Origin: Thalassobacterium sedimentorum
GTDB lineage: Bacteria; Verrucomicrobiota; Verrucomicrobiia; Opitutales; Coraliomargaritaceae
Length of the DNA stretch: 64,000 nucleotides
Assembly: GCF_031127905.1 (NCBI RefSeq)
Contig: NZ_JARXIC010000002.1
Coordinates: 62,001-126,000 of the forward strand
Direction of reading: 5' to 3'
Position 1 is the first letter of the stretch; every line of letters begins with the position of its first letter. The position numbers and the translations under genes are program-made. The notes beneath the pieces were generated by a model. That model saw only the letters and a list, made by a program, of their open reading frames with translations, did no database searches and was not told the DNA's origin. Positions 29,234-39,421 of this stretch are shown in pieces.

Positions 29234-30145
29234 GTCGACCAGCGGCGTACCTAAATCATTCGTTTTCTTGAGCAAATTTACAAAATTTCGCACAAGTCGG
29301 GCTTGTGTATTTTTCCGCCACACCGCGGACAGGGTAATCTTCAAATCGTCTCCGGTCTCCTGCAATGGTAACAACACCAGATGTGGATAAATCTTGGCAA
29401 AACGCGGAAAAACAAAAGCTACGCCGTAATTTCCCGACACCATTGCCATCAATAAATCCGCAGTCACCACCCACTTAACCGGTGTATGCCGAATCTTGCG
29501 TACGGAAAAAAGCCCCTCGGTCAAACGAGTATGCATATCCCGAAAATCACGGTCTCCAACACAAAAGATGTCTTCAGAACATAAGTCCTGTAATGACACC
29601 ACCGTGCGCTGAGCCAAGGGATGATATTGGCTTAGAGCCACATGCAACACAGACTCGGCGACGACTTCTGAGTCGAAGCCATCTGGCAATTTTCCCTGCA
29701 TCTGAAATGAAAACCCTAAATGCACCGTCCCCGCCTGCAGCTCTGTTAGCAAATCGCGAAATCCCAAGTCATGTAAGCTCACTTGTACTTTGGGATACTC
29801 GATCCTAAATTCGGCCAAAGCATCCGCTAGCAAGCCCACCGACATGCTGCCCATCCCAGCAATGTGTAAATTGCCACGCCGCCCCGCTGCCGCACTTTGC
29901 GTCAACTCAACCGCCACATCGACCCGCTCCAAAATCTCACGTGCTTCCTCTAACAGCACAGCGCCCGCTTCAGTCAACCTAGTGCCGCCAGTATTCCGAT
30001 CAAATAACCGCGCTCCGATCGACTCCTCCAAATCCCGAATCTGTCGACTCAAAGCTGGCTGTGCCACATGCAAACGTTCTGAGGCATGCCGAAAGTTGAG
30101 TGTCTCAGCGACTGCTACAAAATACTTCAAATGTCGCAATTCCAT
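29228..30145 (-). CDS. LysR-family regulator divergent from RND efflux operon
   Basis: 305 residues. N-terminal winged helix (1-60, HLKYFVAVAETLNFRHASERLHVAQPALSRQIRDLE) and a periplasmic-binding-protein-like effector domain (about 90-295). Divergent from the efflux operon with 131 bases between starts, which hold two T-N11-A dyads. By the usual LysR arrangement it should repress itself and control the efflux genes in response to a small molecule. Its effector is unknown. The effector domain keeps no feature I can tie to one ligand. Confidence 0.93.
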   Translation of the reverse strand: MELRHLKYFVAVAETLNFRHASERLHVAQPALSRQIRDLEESIGARLFDRNTGGTRLTEAGAVLLEEAREILERVDVAVELTQSAAAGRRGNLHIAGMGSMSVGLLADALAEFRIEYPKVQVSLHDLGFRDLLTELQAGTVHLGFSFQMQGKLPDGFDSEVVAESVLHVALSQYHPLAQRTVVSLQDLCSEDIFCVGDRDFRDMHTRLTEGLFSVRKIRHTPVKWVVTADLLMAMVSGNYGVAFVFPRFAKIYPHLVLLPLQETGDDLKITLSAVWRKNTQARLVRNFVNLLKKTNDLGTPLVDL

Positions 30146-30153
30146 GCCATCGT

Positions 30154-30172
30154 TGATACCTTTTAGTTATCA
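30154..30172. promoter_or_regulatory. LysR-type operator dyad next to lysR
   Basis: TGATA (30154-30158), nine bases, TATCA (30168-30172), containing the T-N11-A core of LysR boxes. It lies 9-27 bases before the lysR start, suited to autorepression. Confidence 0.55.
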
Positions 30173-30199
30173 GACTGCAAGCAACAAAGTCTTATGCTA

Positions 30200-30218
30200 A
30201 TACCGATAATTGAGGTAT
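30200..30218. promoter_or_regulatory. LysR-type operator dyad before the efflux operon
   Basis: ATACC (30200-30204), nine bases, GGTAT (30214-30218), again with a T-N11-A core. A -10-like TATATT (30216-30221) overlaps its right arm, about 56 bases before the adaptor start. Both dyads share an ATACC half. Confidence 0.5.
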
Positions 30219-30247
30219 ATTAGTAAGTTTAACAGGAGAAACCAATC

Positions 30248-30272
30248 GAGCACCATCAGGGGCTCTTTTTTT
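30248..30272 (+). terminator. Terminator-like hairpin in the efflux leader
   Basis: GAGC (30248-30251) pairs with GCTC (30262-30265), extended by CC/GG across one mismatch, with an ATCA loop, followed directly by seven T (30266-30272). It ends four bases before the adaptor ATG, so it may act as an attenuator of the operon. The nearest AGGAG (30234-30238) lies upstream of the hairpin. Confidence 0.5.
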
Positions 30273-30276
30273 ATTT

Positions 30277-31470
30277 ATGAAAAAACATACTGACTCATTC
30301 AAAAATGGCTTAAAAGCCAGCCTCGCGCTGCTAGCTCTCACACTCGTCAGTGCGTGTAGCCAAGATGATGACGCCCCCAACACGACCAGTAATACAGCAC
30401 CTCAGACCATGCCAGTTAAGGTGCAAACAGTCCAAACAGAATCAGTCACATTGCACCGCGAACTGCCAGGGCGCACAGCTCCGTTCCGAGTCGCACAAGT
30501 GCGCGCCCGAGTTAGCGGTATTATTGAAAAACGTTTATTCGAAGAAGGTTCCGAGGTAGCAGCTGGCCAACTTCTCTTTGAAATCGACCCTGCACCCTAT
30601 CAAGCACAACTCGATTCCGCCCAAGCCAATCTGGCTCGCGCGAAAGCAAGTTATGAGGCCTCACAGTCGCAAGCAGAACGCTTCAAGAAATTAGTAAAGA
30701 CCAATGCCATTTCGCAGCAAAACTACGACGACGCCCGTGCCTCAGCCTTATCACTCAAGGCTGAAATCGCGGCCGCTCAAGCGGCAGTCGATACCGCTCA
30801 AATTAACTTAGACTACACCAAAGTCACAGCCCCAATCAATGGACGCATTGGCCGGGCGGAAGTAACCGAAGGGGCCTACGTGCAACAAGCGACTGCCACC
30901 CTACTCGCAACCATTCAACAAATCGACACGCTCTATGTGGACCTAAACGAGTCGGCCGAAGAGATTCTTCAATTAAAAACAGCTCTAGAGTCGGGCCAAC
31001 TCGATCGTAATAAGGAAGGGCAGACCGAAGTTCAAATTCTCCTCAACGATGGCAGCGTCTTACCTCAAACAGGCTCGCTGCAATTTTCGGATATCACGGT
31101 CAATACCTCAACTGGTACGGTAATGCTGCGCGCTACAGTACCTAACCCAGACAGCAACCTCCTACCGGGTATGTTTGTTCGCGCTCGCATTACCGAAGGC
31201 ACCGATCCGAATGCAATTCTAGTGCCACAATCATTAGTCAGTCGCAACAATCGTGGCGAACCAGTCGTAATCCTGGTCAATGACGAAAATATCATCGAGC
31301 AACGCACCATAACCACAAGTCGAACGGTGGGTGACGCATGGCTCGTCTCCAGCGGCTTACAAGCGGGCGAGCGCCTACTAATTAACAATCGTCAAAAAGT
31401 TCGTCCTGGCATGAGCGTCCAAATCGTTCCCACCGAAGCAACATCTGCTGCGACACCCGACAATAAATAG
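30277..31470 (+). CDS. RND efflux periplasmic adaptor lipoprotein (AcrA/MexA type)
   Basis: 397 residues. Lipoprotein signal with lipobox LVSAC (Cys near 27). Then a beta-barrel/lipoyl half (RELPGRTAPFRVAQVRARVSGIIEKRLFEEGSEVAAGQLLFEIDPAPY), an alpha hairpin (about 110-175, ARAKASYEASQSQAERFKKLV), the second lipoyl half (LDYTKVTAPINGRIGRAEV) and a membrane-proximal domain with LLPGMFVRARI. It bridges the pump and the outer-membrane channel encoded next. First gene of a three-gene operon; 51 bases separate it from the pump gene. Confidence 0.94.
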   Translation: MKKHTDSFKNGLKASLALLALTLVSACSQDDDAPNTTSNTAPQTMPVKVQTVQTESVTLHRELPGRTAPFRVAQVRARVSGIIEKRLFEEGSEVAAGQLLFEIDPAPYQAQLDSAQANLARAKASYEASQSQAERFKKLVKTNAISQQNYDDARASALSLKAEIAAAQAAVDTAQINLDYTKVTAPINGRIGRAEVTEGAYVQQATATLLATIQQIDTLYVDLNESAEEILQLKTALESGQLDRNKEGQTEVQILLNDGSVLPQTGSLQFSDITVNTSTGTVMLRATVPNPDSNLLPGMFVRARITEGTDPNAILVPQSLVSRNNRGEPVVILVNDENIIEQRTITTSRTVGDAWLVSSGLQAGERLLINNRQKVRPGMSVQIVPTEATSAATPDNK

Positions 31471-31521
31471 CAGTCAGCATTCGCTCCCTGAGATTTCTCA
31501 ATCCATTAAGACCAATTTATT

Positions 31522-34500
31522 ATGGCACGTTTTTTCATCGACCGTCCCGTGTTCGCATGGGTGATCGCCATCATTATTATGGTGGCGGGCATATTATCCA
31601 TCCAATCGCTCCCCATTGCGCAATACCCGAGTATCGCGCCACCTGCCATCAGTATACAAGGCTCCTATCCTGGTGCATCCGCCAAGACGCTGGAAGACAC
31701 CGTGACTCAGGTGATTGAACAGAATATGAGCGGACTCGACCACCTGCGCTACATCGAGTCGTCCAGCGATTCAACGGGGAGCTTCGAAGTGACCTTAACC
31801 TTCAACGCCGAAGCCGATCCTGACATTGCCCAAGTGCAAGTTCAGAACAAGCTCTCACTGGCAACCGCCCTGCTCCCGCAAGAGGTACAGCAACTGGGGC
31901 TACAGGTAACCAAGTCGGTGCGTAATTTCTTATTAGTGGTGGCATTTCGCTCGAATGACGGTAGTCTAAGTGCCTCCGATATTGGCGACTATGTCATCAG
32001 TAACATCAAGGAGCCACTCAGCCGGGTACAAGGTGTCGGCGAAATTCAAGCTTTTGGTACGCAATACGCCATGCGTATCTGGCTCAACCCGGACAAACTC
32101 AATAACTTTGGACTAATGCCCTCAGACATCGCGGCGGCCATCCAGGTGCAAAATGCACAAGTCTCCGCAGGTGAGCTAGGTGCCCGCCCCTCCGTGCCAG
32201 GACAGTTGCTCAACGCGACGATTACGGCTCAAACCCGCTTGGAAACTCCGGAGCAATTTGAAAACATTCTGTTGCGCGTAAACGAAGACGGCTCACAAAT
32301 CCGCTTGCGCGATGTCGCCCGCGTTGAAATTGGCAGTGAAAACTACGTCACCGAATCGCGCTTCAACAAGGCTCCTGCGTCAGGTATGGCGATTCGCCCC
32401 GCCACCGGAGCAAACGCACTAGAAGCAGTGGACGCAATCAAAGCTAGGATCGCCGAACTCGAACCCTTCTTCCCTCCCAGTTTGGAAGTCGTTTACCCGC
32501 TCGACACAACCCCCTTTGTTCGCATTTCGATCCATGAAGTGGTCAAAACCTTAGTCGAAGCCGTCGTGCTGGTCTTTTTGGTAATGTATCTCTTTCTACA
32601 GAATTTCCGCGCGACACTCATCCCCACCATAGCTGTCCCCGTGGTCATACTCGGTACTTTCGGCGTCATGGCTGCCGCCGGCTTTAGTATCAATACACTC
32701 ACCTTGTTTGGAGTCGTACTGGCGATCGGACTCCTAGTAGACGACGCCATTGTGGTGGTGGAAAATGTGGAACGTGTGATGAGCGAAGAAGGTTTATCGC
32801 CCAAAGAGGCCACTAAGAAGTCGATGAGGCAAATCACCAGTGCCTTAGTGGGCATTGGTCTCGTACTCTCCGCCGTGTTCATTCCGATGGCCTTCTTCGG
32901 TGGTTCAACCGGGGTGATCTACCGCCAGTTTTCAATTACCATTGTTTCGGCGATGGCCCTTTCCGTGCTAGTGGCGATCGTGCTGACACCTGCACTGTGC
33001 GCCACGATGCTCAAACCCGTCACTGCAGGCCACCATCACCAAAAGCGTGGCTTTTTCGGCTGGTTTAACCGCAGTTTTGATCGCAATGCCGACCGCTACC
33101 GCAGCAGTCTCGATTATTTAATTCATCACAAAGTGAAGGCATTCTTCATCTATGCGCTGATCGTAGCGGCCTTAGTCTTCATCTATGGCAAGGTGCCAAC
33201 TGGCTTCCTGCCTGAAGAAGATCAAGGCATTATTTTCGCACAGGCACAATTGCCCCCGGGATCCACACACGAACAAACGCTCCAAGTGCTCGAAAAGATG
33301 GAGGACTACTTCTTGGTTAACGAGAAGGAGAATGTCGAAGGCATGTTTGGCGTCACCGGCTTCAACTTTTCTGGTCGTGGACAGAATCAAGCCTTTGCTT
33401 TCGTGCGTTTGAAAGACTGGGAAGAACGCAGCAAGCCAGAGCAAAAAGCCTTCGCGGTACAAGAGCGGGCTTTAATGCACTTCTTACAATTCGACGATGC
33501 CTTTGCCTTCGCCTTCGTGCCTCCTGCAGTACTGGAGCTCGGCTCGGCCACTGGCTTCGACCTGCGCTTAACCGATAATGCCGCACTCGGACACGAAGCG
33601 TTGATCAACGCACGCAACCAATTGTTAGGACTTGCCGCTCAAAACCCAAAATTGCGCAATGTACGCCCCAATGGACTCAACGATACACCCCAATTTAAAA
33701 TCGACATCGACCACGAAAAAGCCTCCGCCTTAGGCGTATCGATCGCCGACATCAACAGCACGCTCTCCGCAGCATGGGGCTCATCCTATGTCAATGATTT
33801 CATCGACCGCGGCCGCGTCAAACGTGTCTACATGCAAGCCGATGCACCCTACCGCATGCAACCAGAAGACTTCGACAGCTGGTATATCCGCAATCAAAAG
33901 GGGCAAATGGTGCCATTTAGCGCCTTTTCAAGCACCCACTGGACACTCGGCTCACCCAAGCTGGAACGTTTCAATGGTATTTCTTCGGTCTCGATCGGGG
34001 GTGAGCCCGCAGCGAACATCAGTTCAGGCGAAGCGATGGCAATCATCGAAGACTTAGTCACGCAACTACCTGCGGGCATCGGCCTCGAATGGGCCGGCCT
34101 CTCCTACGAAGAACGTCTCTCTGGCTCGCAAGCTCCTTTACTCTACAGTATTTCGCTCTTAGTGGTCTTCCTCTGCCTCGCGGCGCTCTATGAAAGCTGG
34201 TCGGTGCCCGCGTCCGTCATTCTAATCGTTCCACTTGGGGTGCTGGGCACCTTGCTGGCTGCCATGCTACGTGGCCTACCCAATGACGTCTATTTCCAAG
34301 TCGGCTTACTGACCATAGTGGGTCTCTCGTGTAAAAACGCCATCCTGATCGTTGAGTTTGCAAAGGATGCCTACGACCAAGGCATGAATCTCTTCGAGGC
34401 TGCCAGTCATGCGGCACGTCTACGACTACGGCCCATTTTGATGACTTCGCTGGCCTTTGGCTGCGGCGTCTTGCCCTTGGCACTCAGCACTGGAGCCGGC

Positions 34501-34650
34501 TCTGGCAGTCAAAACGCCATCGGCACAGGCGTGATCGGCGGCACCCTAACTTCAACCTTCCTCGGCGTCATCTTCGTCCCGATCTTTTTCGTGATCATAG
34601 TTAAATTTTTTCGGGTCAAACCGAAGGCAGCTTCAGCATCAGATTCTTAA
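31522..34650 (+). CDS. RND multidrug efflux pump (AcrB/MexB, HAE1 type)
   Basis: 1042 residues, the usual length. Begins [20 protein letters not shown] as AcrB homologues do; twelve membrane helices in two halves with two large periplasmic loops (about 30-335 and 560-870). The proton-relay aspartates sit in [18 protein letters not shown] near 405, and the pore-domain phrase [18 protein letters not shown] is present. [16 protein letters not shown] marks the sixth-helix region. Substrates cannot be told. One base separates it from the outer-membrane factor gene. Confidence 0.96.
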   Translation: MARFFIDRPVFAWVIAIIIMVAGILSIQSLPIAQYPSIAPPAISIQGSYPGASAKTLEDTVTQVIEQNMSGLDHLRYIESSSDSTGSFEVTLTFNAEADPDIAQVQVQNKLSLATALLPQEVQQLGLQVTKSVRNFLLVVAFRSNDGSLSASDIGDYVISNIKEPLSRVQGVGEIQAFGTQYAMRIWLNPDKLNNFGLMPSDIAAAIQVQNAQVSAGELGARPSVPGQLLNATITAQTRLETPEQFENILLRVNEDGSQIRLRDVARVEIGSENYVTESRFNKAPASGMAIRPATGANALEAVDAIKARIAELEPFFPPSLEVVYPLDTTPFVRISIHEVVKTLVEAVVLVFLVMYLFLQNFRATLIPTIAVPVVILGTFGVMAAAGFSINTLTLFGVVLAIGLLVDDAIVVVENVERVMSEEGLSPKEATKKSMRQITSALVGIGLVLSAVFIPMAFFGGSTGVIYRQFSITIVSAMALSVLVAIVLTPALCATMLKPVTAGHHHQKRGFFGWFNRSFDRNADRYRSSLDYLIHHKVKAFFIYALIVAALVFIYGKVPTGFLPEEDQGIIFAQAQLPPGSTHEQTLQVLEKMEDYFLVNEKENVEGMFGVTGFNFSGRGQNQAFAFVRLKDWEERSKPEQKAFAVQERALMHFLQFDDAFAFAFVPPAVLELGSATGFDLRLTDNAALGHEALINARNQLLGLAAQNPKLRNVRPNGLNDTPQFKIDIDHEKASALGVSIADINSTLSAAWGSSYVNDFIDRGRVKRVYMQADAPYRMQPEDFDSWYIRNQKGQMVPFSAFSSTHWTLGSPKLERFNGISSVSIGGEPAANISSGEAMAIIEDLVTQLPAGIGLEWAGLSYEERLSGSQAPLLYSISLLVVFLCLAALYESWSVPASVILIVPLGVLGTLLAAMLRGLPNDVYFQVGLLTIVGLSCKNAILIVEFAKDAYDQGMNLFEAASHAARLRLRPILMTSLAFGCGVLPLALSTGAGSGSQNAIGTGVIGGTLTSTFLGVIFVPIFFVIIVKFFRVKPKAASASDS

Positions 34651-34651
34651 T

Positions 34652-36049
34652 ATGTTCAAAACAACTATTCCAGCCCTCGGACTCGTCCTACTCTCCGGCT
34701 GCTCCATGGCACCGGACTATCAACGTCCCGCTGCGCCCGTCGCCGAGAGTTACTCAGGTGCTCAAACCACGACATCCAATAGCAGCCAACACGTACCGGA
34801 TTGGCAGCAATTCTACCAGGAGCCAGAGTTGCAAGCTTTGATCGAATTGGCCCTCGTCAACAACCGTGACCTACGTATTAACGAGCTTAGTACCGAGCAA
34901 TTACGTGCCTACTTTCGCATACAGCGCTCCGCTCTACTACCGAATCTAGATGCAGCTGGCAATGGCACGCGCCAACGCAGCCCTGCCGACCTCACTTATA
35001 CAGGTGATAGCAGCATCAGCAGCAGCTATCAAGTAGGCCTGCAAATGCCCGCCTACGAACTCGACTTCTTTGGGCGCGTGCAGAGCCTACGCGATGAAGC
35101 CTTACAGCAATATCTCGCCTCAGAAACAGCACAAGCTAGCGTAGAGCTCAGCCTGATCACAAGCGTCGCGAATCAATACCACACATTGCTCGCCCTGCGC
35201 GAGCAACGGGCACTCGCCAGCGAGGGTAAAGCAGCTGCCCGAAAGGCTTACAAAATTAACAAAGACAGCTTCGACGGCGGTGTCGGCACCGAGCTCGACC
35301 TCCGCACGGCAGAAGCTCAGCTCGAAGCTTATCGAGCCAGCGAAATTGCCTTCCAAGAGCAAGTGCGCCAAGCAGAGAACCGGCTAGGCGAACTACTTGG
35401 CACTACAATACCAACCTCAGTAAAAGCATCCGACGCGACTCTAGCGAATAGCAACATGTCTACCGACTTACCAGTGGGCCTGCCTTCGGAGTTACTGGTG
35501 CGCCGTCCCGACATCCGAGCAGCGGAGCACGTGCTACAAGCGGCCAATGCGAAAATCGGTGCTGCTCGCGCCACCTTCTTTCCCTCGGTCAAACTGACTG
35601 CATTTGGAGGCACCGCGAGCAGCGAACTGTCGGGGCTCTTTGAAAGTGGCTCTGCAGCATGGAGCTTTGCTCCTCAAATCACGCTGCCGATTTTCGCCGG
35701 TGGCCGCAATAAAGCAAACCTCCAGGTCGCCGAATTACAGAAACAAATCGAAATCGCGAATTACGAAAAATCTATTCAAACCGCATTTCGTGAAGTCGCC
35801 GACGCACTCGCCGTGCGCAGCACCATCGATCAAAGAATTGAAGCCCAAGCTGCTCGTGTCGAAGCCGCCCGTCGGCGCAACGAGTTAAGCGACCAACGCT
35901 TTGAAGCGGGGATCGACAGCTTTTTACCAGTGCTACTGGCACAGCAAGAACTCTTTGCTGCCAAACAAGACCTCGTCCGCGCCCAATTGGATCGCTTGAC
36001 CAGTCAAACGGCCCTATTCGCTGCCCTTGGTGGCGGTTGGGAAGAGTAA
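34652..36049 (+). CDS. Outer-membrane efflux factor lipoprotein (OprM/TolC type)
   Basis: 465 residues. Lipobox LLSGC (Cys at 17), MAPDYQRPAAPV start typical of NodT/OprM proteins, two OEP repeats of long helices (EPELQALIELALVNNRDLRINEL; PVGLPSELLVRRPDIRAAEHVLQAANAKIGAARATFFP) and a barrel strand after each. LLVRRPDI is the family hallmark. It completes the tripartite pump. Ends 20 bases before the converging Na/Pi gene. Confidence 0.95.
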   Translation: MFKTTIPALGLVLLSGCSMAPDYQRPAAPVAESYSGAQTTTSNSSQHVPDWQQFYQEPELQALIELALVNNRDLRINELSTEQLRAYFRIQRSALLPNLDAAGNGTRQRSPADLTYTGDSSISSSYQVGLQMPAYELDFFGRVQSLRDEALQQYLASETAQASVELSLITSVANQYHTLLALREQRALASEGKAAARKAYKINKDSFDGGVGTELDLRTAEAQLEAYRASEIAFQEQVRQAENRLGELLGTTIPTSVKASDATLANSNMSTDLPVGLPSELLVRRPDIRAAEHVLQAANAKIGAARATFFPSVKLTAFGGTASSELSGLFESGSAAWSFAPQITLPIFAGGRNKANLQVAELQKQIEIANYEKSIQTAFREVADALAVRSTIDQRIEAQAARVEAARRRNELSDQRFEAGIDSFLPVLLAQQELFAAKQDLVRAQLDRLTSQTALFAALGGGWEE

Positions 36050-36069
36050 TCGGACAACTTTGCAACTGC

Positions 36070-37764
36070 CTAGTCGATTTGACTTAGGAATTTTAAGATG
36101 TTGAGCGAGTGGTCGCCAATGCTTTCAATATTATTTAAGATATCGATGTAGAGCATTTCTGATTTAATATTGGCGGGATCACTCATGCGACGAACTGCTT
36201 CGCGGCGTAGCTTTTTGCGGGAGGCGTCGATCGTTTCTTCCAGGTGCATCGCTGTTTCAATGTCAGCCGATGTGACTTTCTTGCTGAGGCATTGGATGTA
36301 GAAGCTCATGAACTGGTCGACTGGCATACTGAAGTTGCGGATGGCGGCCTGGGTGGCCACAGGGAGCACTCGTTTTTTACGATATTTCCGTTCGGCAAGT
36401 TTGACCAAATCGAGTGCGTTATCACAAATTTCCTCAAGTTCGGAAATCACGCGGAGCATGACGGTGACTTCATTGAGTCGCTCACGACTAAGTTCGGAAG
36501 AAGTGCAGTAAATCAGATATTGAGTAATGTCGAAAGCGAGGCGATCGCTGCGCTCCTCCATGGCTTTGAGCTCTTTGACACGACTGCTTAGGTCCATATC
36601 TGGAGATTCGTAAACTTCATTAAAGCCTCGAAACATCTCGCGGGTGAGTTCGGCCATGCGCTTGATTTCACGTTCAGCTTCAGCTAGATTTATTTCGCCG
36701 GTCTGTGGCAAGTTGGGGGCTTGGTATTGAATATGTGTGCCGCCGAGGTCTGGGGCAGTTTTATCACCCACCATTTTGGTTGCGAGGTAAGCGAGCTGCG
36801 GTACAAACCATGACAAGATGAAGATATTTATGAGATTAAACAACGAGTGAAACGCGGCTAGGTGGTAAAGCGTGTGTTCGGGGGCGCTGGCGAGGCCAGG
36901 GGTGATTTTATCAATGAAGTCGGTGAAAAAGCCGAAGATGCAAAGTATCCAACAGACCCCGATAATATTGAGTATAAAATGCGCGCGAGCGGCGCGTTTA
37001 GCCTCCACGCCGCCAGTCACGGCCGCAAGATTAGCAGTAATGGTCGTGCCAACGTTTTCACCGAGCACAATCGCGGCTGCATCTTCGTAGCCGATCCAGC
37101 CCTTTGCGACCAGTGTCAGGGTGATCGCCCCGGCAACTGAAGAGGACTGTACCATGATCGTTAAGATAACGCCGAAAATAAAGAAAATAGCAACCGATCC
37201 GATCCCATGTCCTGTCCAGTCGGCAAGAAAGGCAAATAGCTCTGGGTTTGTCGCCATATCGGGGACCGAGCTCTTTAGGAAATTTAATCCGAGAAATAAG
37301 ATGCCGAAACCAATCAATGCTTCGCCGCCGTTGCGCACTTTCGGAGTGCGAAAGAAGATCATCGCGACGCCAATGCCGACACAGGGCAACGCGATTGAGT
37401 TTAGGCTGAATTTAAAGCCAAGTATCGCCACAACCCAAAAGGTGGTAGTTGTGCCAAGGTTCGCGCCCATGATCATGCCGATAGACTCGCGTAAGGTCAA
37501 CAGCTTCGCATTGACAAAACTGACGATCATCACGGTAGTCGCGCTAGATGACTGGACTAGTGTGGTCATTAGAGTCCCACTAATAACTCCTGAAAGGCGG
37601 TTTCGCGTCATATTCGCGATCAAGGCGCGGAGCCCCTCGCCAGAGACCTTTTGAAGCCCTTCACTCATTACTTTCATGCCATAGAGGAAGAGGCCTAGGC
37701 TGCCAAAAATTGCGAAAAGTGTCGAAAACATATACTGTGGGTTTGTTGCAAAATACTCTATCAA
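36070..37764 (-). CDS. Na+/phosphate cotransporter with PhoU-like tail
   Basis: 564 residues of the NptA/YjbB type. Two inverted membrane repeats with the QSSS hallmarks (TTLVQSSSATTVMIVSF near 68-85 and TIMVQSSSVAGAITLTL near 205-220), each followed by a GANLGTT or GENVGTT motif. The C-terminal 200 residues form a cytoplasmic PhoU-like helical domain (MAELTREMFRGFNEVYES; LNNIESIGDHSLNILKF). Base composition is odd: the plus strand here has more G than C, opposite to its surroundings, as expected if this gene was recently inverted or acquired. Confidence 0.93.
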   Translation of the reverse strand: MIEYFATNPQYMFSTLFAIFGSLGLFLYGMKVMSEGLQKVSGEGLRALIANMTRNRLSGVISGTLMTTLVQSSSATTVMIVSFVNAKLLTLRESIGMIMGANLGTTTTFWVVAILGFKFSLNSIALPCVGIGVAMIFFRTPKVRNGGEALIGFGILFLGLNFLKSSVPDMATNPELFAFLADWTGHGIGSVAIFFIFGVILTIMVQSSSVAGAITLTLVAKGWIGYEDAAAIVLGENVGTTITANLAAVTGGVEAKRAARAHFILNIIGVCWILCIFGFFTDFIDKITPGLASAPEHTLYHLAAFHSLFNLINIFILSWFVPQLAYLATKMVGDKTAPDLGGTHIQYQAPNLPQTGEINLAEAEREIKRMAELTREMFRGFNEVYESPDMDLSSRVKELKAMEERSDRLAFDITQYLIYCTSSELSRERLNEVTVMLRVISELEEICDNALDLVKLAERKYRKKRVLPVATQAAIRNFSMPVDQFMSFYIQCLSKKVTSADIETAMHLEETIDASRKKLRREAVRRMSDPANIKSEMLYIDILNNIESIGDHSLNILKFLSQID

Positions 37765-37963
37765 ATGTCACGGAAGTGTGACAGCAATGAAAAAGCATCT
37801 GCACTCAGAAGTTGCGTCTGATGCACATGGGCTTGTCTTTGATGAGTGTGACTAAAAAATCGTTGTGCTTCTATTATTGAGACAGTCTTCTGATGAAGAC
37901 TCTACCTACGCTCAAACACCTCAGCACTTGCCGAACCTCCAGCCAAACTCCCGACCGCATCCG

Positions 37964-39145
37964 ATGCATTTCGGACGCTTTGATTACGCAGCGTTTCTAA
38001 CCTTCTTTGCTTACGCGGCGGGCTCGGTGATCGTGCCAGTTAGCTTAGTGGAGCTGGCACATGAGCTCGGGTTTTCGCTCGAAGATGGAGGCATGACTGC
38101 TGGAGGCGCGCTCCAAATTGGACGCACAGTTCCCATGGTGCTCGCGATGCTGCTGGTCGGCTTTATCGCAGGGCGCTGGGGCAACCGCAGCACGCTCGGC
38201 TCTTCTGTGTTACTAATGAGTGCGGGCATCGCGCTCTGTTCTATTGCACCGACTTATGGCATCTTATTTTGCGCACTGGTGCTAGCAGGATTCGGCGAAG
38301 GCGTGATCGAAGGGCTCGCCACTCCTTTTGTAAAAGACCTACACCCACGCGAACCGGGCCGTTACATCAATCTAACTCACTCGTTCTGGTCGGTCGGTGT
38401 GCTGGCCACCGTCTTACTTTCTGGTGGCCTACTCAGTCTCGGCGTCTCCTGGCGAATACTAACCGCAGTGATTGCGCTAATCGCTTGCACTGCTGCCGCA
38501 TTGATTTTGATTCCCGCCAAAGATGGCGCACATGCAGTCATCCACCAGCCGCTGTCGCCGAAGACCATCTGGGTGCAGGCACTACAAATACTCAAATTCC
38601 CGCACTTCTGGAGATATTATGCCGCCATGTTTTTAGCCGGAGGTGGGGAATTCTGCCTGACTTTCTGGAGTGCCAGTCACATCCGCTTAAACTTCGAGGC
38701 CTCCGCTTGGGCTGGAGGTGTAGGCGTCGCCTGCTTCGCCTTAGCCATGGTCATCGGGCGCATGGCCAGTGGCTATTTCATCCCGCAAAATGGGCTGCGA
38801 AAACTGATTTTCATTGCGGCAATACTTGGCACGCTCGTCTGTGTTTTGTTGCCGCTCAGCCCCAACATTTGGGTCTTTGACGCTCTGCTCTTTTTGGCTG
38901 GGCTAGCCACGGCCCCTTTCTGGCCCAGCATTCAGAGCTATGCTGCCCACAATACGCCCAATCTGGATAGCACCATGCTTCTCATCCTGCTCTCCTGCGC
39001 TGGTGTCCCTGGCTGTGGTGTGTTCACCTACTTAATGGGCGCTCTAGGTAATCAATCAGGCAGCTTGACGCATGCATTCTACTTAGTGCCTGCTGCTTAC
39101 CTGCTGATCGCCTTACTCATTGGCTTTGAGCGCTCAAAAGATTGA
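37964..39145 (+). CDS. Major facilitator superfamily transporter
   Basis: 393 residues from the ATG at 37964 (MHFGRFDYAAFLTFF); an upstream GTG at 37865 adds 33 polar residues without membrane character. Twelve predicted helices. MFS loop signature GFIAGRWGNRSTLG after helix 2 and REPGRYINLTHSFWSVG in helix 5. Resembles sugar/FucP-like MFS members. No sugar-use gene is adjacent, so the substrate is unknown. No clear ribosome-binding site. Confidence 0.88.
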   Translation: MHFGRFDYAAFLTFFAYAAGSVIVPVSLVELAHELGFSLEDGGMTAGGALQIGRTVPMVLAMLLVGFIAGRWGNRSTLGSSVLLMSAGIALCSIAPTYGILFCALVLAGFGEGVIEGLATPFVKDLHPREPGRYINLTHSFWSVGVLATVLLSGGLLSLGVSWRILTAVIALIACTAAALILIPAKDGAHAVIHQPLSPKTIWVQALQILKFPHFWRYYAAMFLAGGGEFCLTFWSASHIRLNFEASAWAGGVGVACFALAMVIGRMASGYFIPQNGLRKLIFIAAILGTLVCVLLPLSPNIWVFDALLFLAGLATAPFWPSIQSYAAHNTPNLDSTMLLILLSCAGVPGCGVFTYLMGALGNQSGSLTHAFYLVPAAYLLIALLIGFERSKD

Positions 39146-39197
39146 TCGCTCCGCGAGAAATCAAAATCACGCTCCACTTAACACAGCATTATAGTCA

Positions 39198-39227
39198 TTG
39201 ACAGTCTGAAAGCTTTACCCCTTAAAC
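39198..39227 (+). promoter_or_regulatory. Possible rho promoter
   Basis: A consensus -35 TTGACA (39198-39203) is followed after 18 bases by a weak -10 TTAAAC (39222-39227). This would leave a leader of nearly 190 bases before rho, which also contains a TGATGCT-C-AGCATCA palindrome at 39258-39272. The long leader fits rho autoregulation known elsewhere, but this is inferred. Confidence 0.3.
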
Positions 39228-39421
39228 AAAGGAATCGCGTAACGGCGTGTGCTTCCCTGATGCTCAGCATCAACTGCCCGCATTGAATCCGACTGGTCGT
39301 CGGTCTTTCCGCTGAAACGCTTCTCCTCTATTTGCACTAGAAATCTATCTGGTCACAGACGACCTGTTTAAGCTGGTCTCCCAATTCTATACAATCTACT
39401 CACGCATTCACGCGCCGACAC

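Noticed and set aside
38269-38880. 203-codon plus-strand open frame
   Set aside because: It overlaps the MFS transporter gene in another frame and is Arg/Cys/His rich with no domain.
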